64,000 bases of DNA, from the NCBI RefSeq assembly GCF_002959915.1, contig NZ_PPDE01000001.1, forward strand, positions 1 through 64,000, read 5' to 3'. Shown here piece by piece: positions 1 to 6,867 of this stretch; within the stretch, counting starts at the first letter, position 1, and the number at the start of each line of letters is the position of its first letter. Both the position numbers and the translations under genes were made by a program. The notes under the pieces were generated by a model. The model was not told the DNA's origin, searched no databases, and worked only from the letters and a program-made list of their open reading frames with translations. Source of the stretch: Veillonella atypica KON. GTDB lineage: Bacteria > Bacillota > Negativicutes > Veillonellales > Veillonellaceae.

Positions 1-412
1 CTTAATAATGGTAAGTCTAATAATGATGTTACAGTAAATGAACTGTTAATAGCGTATACGTATTGCATGTTGTTATCACCTCAACTATAGTATCGGTGAT
101 ACAATTAAAATTGTACATTCTTATATCATCATTTTTGTACATTCTTAGAGTATCATTTACAATCAAGTGTACACAGAAGAGATATTCTAAAGTATTTTTC
201 AATAAGATTATTAACTCCATATTAATAGTGTGTAATCACTCTATTATAATGCACATCCTATAGAATCTAATGAGCTGGAATCTTTATTTCTGGAATATTA
301 AAAGGTAAAATTGCTAAAAGAAAAGGATAAAAGAAACAGATTATCTAAAAGATAATAATCAAAATGATAAAGAAAATAAAGACCCAAAATTAGAATCAAG
401 GGAGAAGTAGGA
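1..412. other. AT-rich region without a convincing gene
   Basis: I see no convincing gene here. Short open frames exist on both strands (about 29-220 minus, 63-263 plus), but they overlap each other, have no good ribosome binding sites and are rich in I, Y and L as random AT-rich DNA would be. The stretch holds a 24-bp tandem duplication (111-158) and a start-less open frame running to a TAG at 408-410 that encodes a hydrophilic lysine- and asparagine-rich tail. The latter could be the worn 3' end of an older gene. Confidence 0.5.
111..158. repeat. 24-bp tandem duplication
   Basis: Two adjacent 24-bp units (111-134 and 135-158) both begin TTGTACATTCTTA and end ATCATTT, with three mismatches in between. 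Being a multiple of three, the duplication would keep frame if the region were coding. No function is apparent. Confidence 0.75.
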
Positions 413-814
413 ATGTCTGCTAACAATAAAAATTTTTTTAAAGCTATATATATGTTTGTTGTTCTTTTTTTATTGGATGTGGCTCTTGTATACTCACTAG
501 TTCAGTCAGGAAATGGGTCGTATCGTAAGATAGATGCTATAGTCTGTTTTGGAGCTATTAATGCGGTATTTATATATCTAAATTTTGGGGAAATAAAAGT
601 CATTTATAGATATATAAAGGAAGGACGGTTTGTGGAAGGTATAAAAAAGGTTATACGTTTATTGAAATATAGTAAAACAAGTTATTTTGCCCGTATATCA
701 AATATAATTATAGGTATTTGTTTTATTGGTTGGGGCATACAAGTTGAAAGTGGTATATTGATAAAACTAATCGCGTTTACTATTGGAGGTATTAATCTTT
801 GGAGATCAATATAA
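413..814 (+). CDS. Small membrane protein of unknown function
   Basis: I do not recognise this 133-residue protein. It has hydrophobic segments at roughly residues 10-30, 42-58 and 95-130, separated by a basic loop (about 60-92) rich in K, R and Y, so it is probably an inner-membrane protein with three or four membrane passes. The start is supported by GGGAGAAG a few bases upstream. It begins two bases after the stop of an open but start-less frame, so it may be the last gene of an older, decayed unit. The sequence is more AT-rich than its neighbours, which could point to recent acquisition. Confidence 0.6.
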   Translation: MSANNKNFFKAIYMFVVLFLLDVALVYSLVQSGNGSYRKIDAIVCFGAINAVFIYLNFGEIKVIYRYIKEGRFVEGIKKVIRLLKYSKTSYFARISNIIIGICFIGWGIQVESGILIKLIAFTIGGINLWRSI

Positions 815-871
815 TCATTATTTTAGAACATCTTAAACAATTAATTACGTATATAGAAGCGTAAATATAAT

Positions 872-896
872 GAGGTTGAACCTCCTATGATATAAT
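872..896 (+). promoter_or_regulatory. Palindrome plus -10 element upstream of queF
   Basis: A perfect 13-bp palindrome, GAGGTTGAACCTC (872-884), lies just ahead of TATAAT (891-896), about 57 bp before queF. No good -35 is visible at the usual distance. The placement fits an operator in the -35/-10 region, but the regulator is unknown. Confidence 0.4.
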
Positions 897-952
897 TAAG
901 TATCGCATGAATTGCTCCATATATTATATTATTTTATAGAAAGAGGTTCCTT

Positions 953-1450
953 ATGGCATCCGGCAGATCTGAAAAAGAGTTACAAGGGGTAACGATGTTA
1001 GGTCACAAGACCGATTATCCTACTGATTATGCACCACAGGTGTTAGAGGCGTTTGATAACAAGCACCCTGATAATGATTATTTTGTTAAGTTTAACTGTC
1101 CTGAATTCACAAGCTTATGTCCTATGACAGGTCAACCAGACTTTGCTACCATCTACATTTCTTATATACCAGATAAGAAAATGGTTGAGTCCAAGTCTTT
1201 GAAATTGTACTTATTTAGCTTCCGTAATCATGGGGACTTTCACGAAGACTGTATCAATATCATCATGAAAGACCTTATCAAGTTGATGGATCCTAAGTAC
1301 ATCGAAGTATGGGGCAAGTTTACGCCGCGCGGTGGTTTGTCTATCGATCCATATGCTAACTACGGCAAGCCTGGTACAGACTGGGAAAAGACGGCAAAAG
1401 AGCGTCTTCATTTCCACGATATGCAGCCTGAACGCGTAGCGTACCGTTAA
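953..1450 (+). CDS. queF: NADPH-dependent 7-cyano-7-deazaguanine reductase (preQ1 synthase) QueF
   Basis: QueF reduces the nitrile of preQ0 to the aminomethyl group of preQ1, the last free-base step before TGT inserts it into tRNA on the way to queuosine. At 165 residues it is the short, unimodular YkvM-type form. The thioimide-forming cysteine is Cys56 in [13 protein letters not shown] and the catalytic Asp is Asp63. The QueF-specific motif [20 protein letters not shown] starts near residue 79. AAAGAGG precedes the ATG. The other queC/D/E genes are not in the window, but a QueG-like reductase lies near 53 kb. The next gene follows after one base, suggesting co-transcription. Confidence 0.96.
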   Translation: MASGRSEKELQGVTMLGHKTDYPTDYAPQVLEAFDNKHPDNDYFVKFNCPEFTSLCPMTGQPDFATIYISYIPDKKMVESKSLKLYLFSFRNHGDFHEDCINIIMKDLIKLMDPKYIEVWGKFTPRGGLSIDPYANYGKPGTDWEKTAKERLHFHDMQPERVAYR

Positions 1451-1451
1451 G

Positions 1452-2255
1452 ATGAATTACGAATTTATAGCTGTCATCTCGGCAATCATATTTTGCTTTG
1501 TATTTGGCCTATTATTGTCATTGCATCCAGCAGCAATCGTCGTTGGTAGTCATAGTTCACTACATACATATAGCCGATGGACACGGTGGAGCGCTTACAT
1601 AGCATTGATACTATTAGTATTGCGTATCGACATGGCTGTTACAGACTGTATGGTACCGTCTAGCTTGATGTTTAGTGAATGGTTTCAGCTTGTCACCATT
1701 GCTATATTTGCTCTAGTCCTATTACAAACACTAGGCTTTGTAGATGTTACACATGGGGAACGAAATGTACAGTTTCACTATTGGCAAATTGAGCAAGGGT
1801 ATGGTTCAGCATCTCGTATAGAACGATATTTACAACAGCATCATGGTCAAGTGGCAGGAGCGTTGGTAAATTATGGCTATGTTTTATGGATGACATGGCG
1901 TTCTATGTGGCCTTCTATATTGGTGCTATTCTGGTATAAGCTATGGGCCGTTGAAGTAAATGGCTTGCTGTCACCAATTATATCTAGAAAAGAGCATATG
2001 CCAGATGTGGTTTCTTATTTGATAGTAGATCCACATATTTTAACGTATACCTTGGCTGGTTTCTTATGGGGCCATATTGTACTGCATGAACGAAAAAACA
2101 TCATCTTATATGGCAATAGTAGGGCTTTTCAGTTCGTGCTGTCTAGACTTGTAGTTATCGTAGGTAGTCTTTTATGGATAGGAATTGCCGTTGCCATTAT
2201 GACGGTACCTATTACGTGGGATTCGGTGATTAGCACGCTTGGCAAAATACGATAA
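1452..2255 (+). CDS. Polytopic membrane protein of unknown function
   Basis: This 267-residue protein is not one I can assign to a family. Hydrophobic stretches at about residues 5-30, 45-65, 80-100, 140-165, 190-215 and 230-255 indicate about six membrane segments. A central soluble loop (about 105-140) is rich in Q, H and Y. The ATG lies one base after the queF stop and has no strong ribosome binding site of its own, so translational coupling to queF is likely. A queuosine or preQ1 transport link would be only a guess from position; the sequence does not resemble YhhQ or QueT transporters as far as I can tell. Confidence 0.65.
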   Translation: MNYEFIAVISAIIFCFVFGLLLSLHPAAIVVGSHSSLHTYSRWTRWSAYIALILLVLRIDMAVTDCMVPSSLMFSEWFQLVTIAIFALVLLQTLGFVDVTHGERNVQFHYWQIEQGYGSASRIERYLQQHHGQVAGALVNYGYVLWMTWRSMWPSILVLFWYKLWAVEVNGLLSPIISRKEHMPDVVSYLIVDPHILTYTLAGFLWGHIVLHERKNIILYGNSRAFQFVLSRLVVIVGSLLWIGIAVAIMTVPITWDSVISTLGKIR

Positions 2256-2303
2256 ACTCAGTTATTTCCTATAAACTGCGGACTTTAAAGACTCTCAAAA
2301 TTC

Positions 2304-2342
2304 TTGACAGATATATTCCTAGGTGTTAGAGTAGGAATATAT
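2304..2342 (+). promoter_or_regulatory. Promoter with overlapping TTCCTA/TAGGAA operator upstream of cysE
   Basis: TTGACA (2304-2309) and TAGAGT (2327-2332) are separated by 17 bp. A perfect 11-bp inverted repeat, ATATATTCCTA (2311-2321) and TAGGAATATAT (2332-2342), covers the spacer and the downstream edge of the -10. A protein bound there would block the promoter. A similar TTCCTA...TAGGAA pair lies before the methionine locus at 33707-33726. Confidence 0.6.
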
Positions 2343-2404
2343 TTATAGAGTGTACAAATGATTATACCCAGTGTATAGTTTGGTAATTATTAAAACCGTG
2401 ACTT

Positions 2405-2439
2405 ACGCCCTTGGGAGTATCCAAGGGCGTTATATTTTT
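2405..2439 (+). terminator. Intrinsic terminator or leader attenuator before cysE
   Basis: A perfect 10-bp stem (ACGCCCTTGG and CCAAGGGCGT, six-base loop) is followed by TATATTTTT. It lies between the candidate promoter at 2304-2332 and cysE at 2484. It could end the upstream unit, act as an attenuator for cysE, or end a short leader RNA of about 100 nt. Confidence 0.7.
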
Positions 2440-2483
2440 GATAAACACACTGTTCGTGTAATGAACGTAGATATGGAGTACTT

Positions 2484-3095
2484 ATGATGCAAGGTTTGCG
2501 CGAGTTATGGGGCAAAATTCAATATAATATTAAACGCGTCATGGATTCTGATCCGGCGGCTACTAATGTGTGGATGGTTATATGGACGTATCCTCATATT
2601 ACAGCTTTGTTCTGGCATTTCTTTGCACATCGTCTCTATAAAGCGGGATGGCCTACATTGGCACGCCGTATAGCACTTCATTCTCGTCATGTAACAGGCA
2701 TTGAAATTCATCCGGGAGCTACCATTGGTCGAGGCTTATTTATTGACCATGGTATGGGTGTTGTTATCGGTGAAACCGCCGTCGTCGGAGATAATGTGAC
2801 ATTGTTCCACCAAGTAACATTGGGCGGTATGTCCTCTAAGAAAACAAAACGCCATCCCACCATTGAAGATGATGTACTCATTGGTACAGGTACAAAAATT
2901 TTAGGGGATATTACGATTGGAGCTCGTACTAAAATCGGTTGTAATCTAGTTATAAAACACGATATTCCGAAAGATATGGTTATCTTTGAAACAGATCCAG
3001 AAAATATGTATGTTCGGAAGCCTAGACGAAAGAATAAAAATGGCGCATCTAATGATAGCCCATATCCTGAAAACTACATAGAATACTATATATAA
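2484..3095 (+). CDS. cysE: Serine O-acetyltransferase
   Basis: CysE acetylates L-serine with acetyl-CoA, committing it to cysteine synthesis in the cytoplasm. The 203-residue protein is the shorter form common in Firmicutes, with a reduced N-terminal helical domain (about 1-70). It then has left-handed beta-helix hexapeptide repeats from about residue 74 (GIEIHPGATIGRG) to about 165. The family motif with the catalytic His (FIDHGMGVVIGETAVVGDN) and the later FHQVTLGG are intact, and the tail is basic and hydrophilic. It stands alone, between a leader hairpin and its own terminator. No cysK is adjacent. A palindrome in the upstream promoter is similar to one before the methionine genes, suggesting sulfur-responsive control. 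Confidence 0.95.
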   Translation: MMQGLRELWGKIQYNIKRVMDSDPAATNVWMVIWTYPHITALFWHFFAHRLYKAGWPTLARRIALHSRHVTGIEIHPGATIGRGLFIDHGMGVVIGETAVVGDNVTLFHQVTLGGMSSKKTKRHPTIEDDVLIGTGTKILGDITIGARTKIGCNLVIKHDIPKDMVIFETDPENMYVRKPRRKNKNGASNDSPYPENYIEYYI

Positions 3096-3108
3096 TATAG
3101 ATTGGTTT

Positions 3109-3154
3109 AGACCTCTTGCTGTTAGATGCATATCTGATGGTAAGAGGTCTTTTT
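3109..3154 (+). terminator. Intrinsic terminator after cysE
   Basis: The arms AGACCTCTT and AAGAGGTCT close a hairpin with an imperfect inner stem (AGAT/ATCT). It is followed by TTTTTG. Confidence 0.85.
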
Positions 3155-3193
3155 GTTTCATAAAAATTTCATTGAAAAAAATCGATAAAGTTA

Positions 3194-3222
3194 TTGACAA
3201 TGAAAATCATTATAGTTAATAT
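3194..3222 (+). promoter_or_regulatory. dps promoter with a Fur/PerR-like box in the spacer
   Basis: TTGACA (3194-3199) and TAATAT (3217-3222) are spaced by exactly 17 bp. Overlapping the -35 edge and spacer is AATGA-AAA-TCATT (3199-3211), an inverted repeat of the Fur/PerR type. A short GTCCT/AGGAC hairpin (3290-3305) lies in the leader. Repression by a Fur-family metal or peroxide sensor is a reasonable inference for a Dps gene. Confidence 0.65.
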
Positions 3223-3345
3223 GATTATGTAATCAATACTGATTATAAATTGCAGAAATAAATAACAGGCATAAAAGCCGACTGGATTGGTCCTGATGTT
3301 AGGACAAATTGTAATTGAGAATTAAATGAAAAAGGAGTAATTATT

Positions 3346-3780
3346 ATGAAAAACGTACAACAAGTAAATCAATATTTAGCAGATCTTTCCGTATGGAATG
3401 TAAAATTACACAACCTTCATTTCAATGTAACTGGTCCACAATTCAAATCCATCCATGAATACTTAGAATCCATTTATGATGAAGCCTTTGAATATTTTGA
3501 TGCAGTAGCTGAACATGTAAAAATGCAAGGTGAATTTCCATTAGTAAATTCTGTTGAATATGCTAAATTAGCAAAAATCGGTGAGCTAGGTCAAGAAGAT
3601 GTTCCTCAACATAAAGTTATTGAAATTTTACTTCATGACTTCAAATATATGAAAGATCAAGCTTCTGCTATTCGTGAAGTAGCTGGTGAAGAAGATAATT
3701 TCTTGCTTTCTAACATGATGGAAGACCATATTGAATATTATGTAAAACAAATTTGGTTCATTGAATCTATGTTGAAATAA
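3346..3780 (+). CDS. dps: Dps-family ferritin-like DNA-protection protein
   Basis: This 144-residue protein is a Dps/miniferritin subunit. It oxidises Fe2+ with peroxide at intersubunit sites and stores the iron in a dodecameric shell, protecting DNA from Fenton chemistry. The ferroxidase ligands are visible with canonical spacing: His25 (NLHFNVTG), His37 (SIHEYL), Asp52 and Glu56 (FDAVAEHV). The N-terminus is short and lacks a lysine-rich DNA-binding tail, so physical DNA binding is doubtful. AAAGGAG precedes the ATG. It is a single-gene unit behind a strong promoter carrying a Fur/PerR-like box, consistent with oxidative-stress control in an anaerobe. Confidence 0.94.
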   Translation: MKNVQQVNQYLADLSVWNVKLHNLHFNVTGPQFKSIHEYLESIYDEAFEYFDAVAEHVKMQGEFPLVNSVEYAKLAKIGELGQEDVPQHKVIEILLHDFKYMKDQASAIREVAGEEDNFLLSNMMEDHIEYYVKQIWFIESMLK

Positions 3781-3830
3781 TTCAATTGACAACGCCTTAC
3801 TGGGTATGATATGATTACCCAGTAAAGCAT

Positions 3831-3921
3831 GGAGGATTACTCAAGAGGCTGAAGAGGACGGTTTGCTAAATCGTTAGGGCGGGTTACCGTCGCTAGGGTT
3901 CGAATCCCTAATCCTCCGCCA
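3831..3921 (+). tRNA. tRNA-Ser (GCU anticodon)
   Basis: The 7-bp acceptor stem pairs GGAGGAT (3831-3837) with ATCCTCC (3911-3917), followed by discriminator G and an encoded CCA (3919-3921). The anticodon loop TTGCTAA places GCT at 3865-3867. The long variable arm (GGGCGGGTTACCGTC region) is the class II feature expected for tRNA-Ser, and the T loop reads GGTTCGAATCC. It reads AGC/AGU codons. Confidence 0.96.
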
Positions 3922-3925
3922 TGCT

Positions 3926-3959
3926 GAGACCTCACATCGTCCGATGTGAGGTCTTTTTT
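3926..3959 (+). terminator. Intrinsic terminator after tRNA-Ser
   Basis: The stem GACCTCACATCG/CGATGTGAGGTC has a two-base centre and is followed by six T residues. Confidence 0.9.
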
Positions 3960-3992
3960 ATTAACCATACAGTGTAAGGAATGGGGATAGAG

Positions 3993-4022
3993 TTGACGTA
4001 TTCATATCTGATTGCTTATAAT
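3993..4022 (+). promoter_or_regulatory. Promoter of the SLH-like protein/mntH pair
   Basis: TTGACG (3993-3998) and TATAAT (4017-4022) are spaced by 18 bp, 33 bp before the ATG. No metal-regulator box is obvious. Confidence 0.6.
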
Positions 4023-4055
4023 GAATTGTATAAAATTTAATTTAAGGAGACTTTT

Positions 4056-4790
4056 ATGAATACACAATATACACGTCATTTGTCGATGATTCGTCGCGCC
4101 CTTAGTATTGGGACCCTTTGTTTAGTGGCATCCTTCGGTGTGGCTCATGCGGAAGACTTTGCAATTCCTAGTGCCCGTCCTGTGGTAGATGGTACGAGTA
4201 CTGATGATGTTAAAGTCGTATCTGCTGCACATCCTGGCAATGCTAATCTTATTACACCAAATGATTGGACATACAAAGCGTTAAAGACACTGGTAAAACA
4301 TGGGGCCATTACAGATACACACGGATTTACATTCGATGATAGCACTAGCTATACAAAGGATGAGTTGATGCCGTTACTTGATGAAGTTGTGGAAAAACGG
4401 GAACAAATGAACGACAATGATCGTCAATTTGCGTTGCGTATCTACCAAGAAAACATGCGTGATGTCATGGATTATCGCATTGAACGAGACAAGAAAATCA
4501 CCGAAGGACGCCGTCAAAAATTAGATAAAAAACGAGTTGAGAAATCTGGTAAAGATGTAAAGGTATCCGAAAAACAACAGGAATCTCTTGATGCGGCCAC
4601 TGATGAAGTAGCAAACCCTAAAGAACGGGCCTTAACAGATGAACAAATTAAGGAAAAAATGAAGAAATTCAAAATTGATGACTCTCGTGTAAAGACTAAC
4701 GGTGATGTTCGTATTCGCTATACAGGTTCCAAGAATGGAAAATCTAAAGCAGATGCGCGTGTACAAACAGAAATGACGTTCACTCTATAA
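4056..4790 (+). CDS. Exported SLH-like, OmpM-related protein lacking a full barrel
   Basis: The 244-residue product begins with a signal peptide (basic start, hydrophobic core about residues 16-28, AHA-type cleavage near 32). Residues about 66-112 resemble an SLH domain (ITPNDWTYKALKTLVKHGAI, then a Phe/Asp-rich turn). A strongly charged helical segment (about 112-215) follows, and the end contains one or two amphipathic strands (GDVRIRYTG and ARVQTEMTFTL). This order matches the start of the large OmpM-type porins of diderm Firmicutes, which tether the outer membrane to peptidoglycan through SLH. Here the protein stops where the beta-barrel should begin. It could be a periplasmic peptidoglycan binder. 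AAGGAG precedes the ATG, and mntH follows after 18 bp. Confidence 0.6.
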   Translation: MNTQYTRHLSMIRRALSIGTLCLVASFGVAHAEDFAIPSARPVVDGTSTDDVKVVSAAHPGNANLITPNDWTYKALKTLVKHGAITDTHGFTFDDSTSYTKDELMPLLDEVVEKREQMNDNDRQFALRIYQENMRDVMDYRIERDKKITEGRRQKLDKKRVEKSGKDVKVSEKQQESLDAATDEVANPKERALTDEQIKEKMKKFKIDDSRVKTNGDVRIRYTGSKNGKSKADARVQTEMTFTL

Positions 4791-4808
4791 TCCCTGTAAG
4801 GGAACAAC

Positions 4809-6068
4809 ATGATTAATTTTCTTAAAAATAAGTTGTTTACCGTCCATCAGAATGGCAAACAACATGTTAGTGAAGTATTTAAGTATATCGGACCCGGTAT
4901 TATTGTAACCGTCGGATTTATCGACCCTGGCAACTGGGCTGCCAACTTAGCAGCAGGTGCTAGCTATGGTTATGAATTACTGTGGGTTGTAACATTATCT
5001 ACGCTTATGCTCATCTTATTGCAGCATAATGTGGCCCATTTGGGGATTGTGCGGGGGCAATGCCTAGCAGAATGTGCTTATGAATTCTTACCGAAATGGT
5101 TATCTCGTACGGTGCTTAGTACGGCAGGGATTGCGGCCGTAGCAACGGCGCTGGCGGAGTTTATTGGTGCTGCTATTGCATTAAAGATGCTCTTTGGTAT
5201 CCCTCTCGTTATCGGTAGCGTGTTGACGGCTATCGTATGTACAATTATGCTCATTACAAACTCCTATAGCAAATTAGAACGTATCATAGCGGGATTTGTA
5301 TCCCTTATCGCATTGGCCTACCTTGTGGAGGTCAATATGGTCGATGTTAATTGGGCTGTAGCGGGTATTGGCTGGGTCAATCCGAGCATACCTAATGAAT
5401 CGATGCTCGTTATCTTGAGCATTTTAGGGGCTGTTGTTATGCCTCATAATTTGTTTTTGCACTCCGAGGTCATCCAAAGTCGTCAGTTTAATCGACAAGA
5501 TAAGGAGATAATGCATCGCCAGTTGCGATATGAATTCGTAGATACATTATTATCTATGGGCATTGGTTGGATGATTAACTCCGCAATGATTCTATTGGCA
5601 GCGGCCGTATTTTTTAGTCATGGCATTGCTGTTACTGAATTAGAACAAGCTGAGGAGTTATTGAGACCTTTAATTGGACCTGCTGCAGGTACTATCTTTG
5701 CATTGGCCTTGCTGTTTGCCGGCCTTGCATCATCGGCGACAGCCGGTATGGCTGGGGCGAGCATATTTGCCGGCATGTTTGGCGAGTCCTATGATATGAA
5801 GGACTTTCATAGTCGTTTAGGATTGGGGTTAACATATATTCCTGCACTATTATTGATCCTGTTTATTACGGATTCCTTTCAAGCCTTGCTCGTTTCACAA
5901 ATGTTCTTGAGTTTACAGTTGCCGATTACCATATTCTTACAACTATATATGACGAGTAGTCGTCGTGTTATGGGCTCTTATACGAACCGCCGATTTACGG
6001 GGATTATTCTTTGGGGCATTGGTATTATCGTAACATTGATGAATATTTACTTATTAGTTATAGGCTAA
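4809..6068 (+). CDS. mntH: NRAMP-family Mn2+/Fe2+ transporter
   Basis: MntH couples import of Mn2+ (and Fe2+) to the proton gradient across the inner membrane. At 419 residues with about eleven membrane segments it fits the bacterial NRAMP size. The signature DPGN is at residues 39-42 (GFIDPGNWAANLAAG) in TM1, and MPHN at 211-214 in TM6 (VVMPHNLFLHSEV), so both metal-binding helix breaks are intact. It lies 18 bp after the SLH-like protein gene and shares its promoter. Whether the partner helps manganese cross the envelope is open. The short spacer has GTAAGGGAAC as a ribosome binding site. Confidence 0.95.
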   Translation: MINFLKNKLFTVHQNGKQHVSEVFKYIGPGIIVTVGFIDPGNWAANLAAGASYGYELLWVVTLSTLMLILLQHNVAHLGIVRGQCLAECAYEFLPKWLSRTVLSTAGIAAVATALAEFIGAAIALKMLFGIPLVIGSVLTAIVCTIMLITNSYSKLERIIAGFVSLIALAYLVEVNMVDVNWAVAGIGWVNPSIPNESMLVILSILGAVVMPHNLFLHSEVIQSRQFNRQDKEIMHRQLRYEFVDTLLSMGIGWMINSAMILLAAAVFFSHGIAVTELEQAEELLRPLIGPAAGTIFALALLFAGLASSATAGMAGASIFAGMFGESYDMKDFHSRLGLGLTYIPALLLILFITDSFQALLVSQMFLSLQLPITIFLQLYMTSSRRVMGSYTNRRFTGIILWGIGIIVTLMNIYLLVIG

Positions 6069-6071
6069 TAT

Positions 6072-6119
6072 ATACCGCTTGTTTTTGTGAAAGCTTTCAC
6101 AGAAATAGGCGGTATTTTA
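6072..6119 (+). terminator. Intrinsic terminator after mntH
   Basis: ATACCGC pairs with GCGGTAT at the base, and the apex is the perfect palindrome TGTGAAAGCTTTCACA. It is followed by TTTTATTTTG. Confidence 0.85.
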
Positions 6120-6255
6120 TTTTGTTTAGAACCAGAACCAAATAGATTTATGAAATGTAGTTGTAGTAACGTATAAGCCTGTGAAATATGGTACAATAAA
6201 GAATAGAATTTAATTTGCTACTATAGCAGTTTATATATGTTTTTGGGAGGATTTC

Positions 6256-6867
6256 ATGGCAACAGAAAAAGATATGAATGAATTAAATGCACCATTACAA
6301 TCTGATTATAAAGAGGTTGTTCGCGACATTGCAGAAGAATTATTAGCGCGTCTTAACATTGAAGAGGATGGCGCTATTATCGATATGTTCCAAACAGGCT
6401 CCTTAGATCCTTGGCAATTATTTGTGTTCTTCTCCGCATTAGAACATGCACTTATGGAGTTTAGAACGGACAAACGCAAGAAAACCGTTATCGTTCATGC
6501 TCAACCAGAGGCTCTCGTTGGTACAGGCCCTGTTGTAACACCTGTATCCACTATGCTTGAGCATATTTTAATGTCTCGCGTAAATGATATGAGCGAAGGT
6601 CGTTTAGAAACCGGTTTGCTTACCGTGTCTGGTGAAAGCATCGATTACGAAGGGGTTAATCTTAAGGGACGACATGTAGTTATTATTTGTGATATCCACG
6701 ATAATGAATCTCCTTATTTGGCAGAATGCATTAAATTGTGTAAAGAAATGAAAGCTAGTCACGTTGTGGCCGTGCCTCTCATGTTGTGGAATCCAGATCT
6801 TATTGACAATTTGACAGAGGAAAGTATTAAGGCGGAATTGTCCCATGAAAATCGTCCTCTCTCCTAG
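6256..6867 (+). CDS. Uncharacterised protein with a phosphoribosyltransferase-like C-terminal half
   Basis: This 203-residue soluble protein is not one I know. The N-terminal half is acidic and helical. From about residue 140 the sequence GRHVVIICDIHDNESPYLAE followed by CIKLCKEMKASHVVAVPLML has the rhythm of the PRPP-binding region of type I phosphoribosyltransferases: a hydrophobic strand, acidic pair, loop, helix, then a second hydrophobic strand. The canonical DD...TGGT loop is not preserved (CDIHDNESP instead), so catalysis is doubtful. GGGAGG precedes the start. yaaA overlaps its 3' end by 23 bp, suggesting translational coupling and perhaps a shared stress role. Confidence 0.55.
   Translation: MATEKDMNELNAPLQSDYKEVVRDIAEELLARLNIEEDGAIIDMFQTGSLDPWQLFVFFSALEHALMEFRTDKRKKTVIVHAQPEALVGTGPVVTPVSTMLEHILMSRVNDMSEGRLETGLLTVSGESIDYEGVNLKGRHVVIICDIHDNESPYLAECIKLCKEMKASHVVAVPLMLWNPDLIDNLTEESIKAELSHENRPLS

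Noticed and set aside
63-263. Small open frames on both strands at the left end
   Set aside because: Mutually overlapping, without ribosome binding sites, with composition of AT-rich non-coding DNA.
836-952. preQ1 riboswitch upstream of queF
   Set aside because: GAGGTT-G-AACCTC is a simple palindrome. The preQ1-I loop sequence and A-rich tail, or a preQ1-II fold, are not visible.
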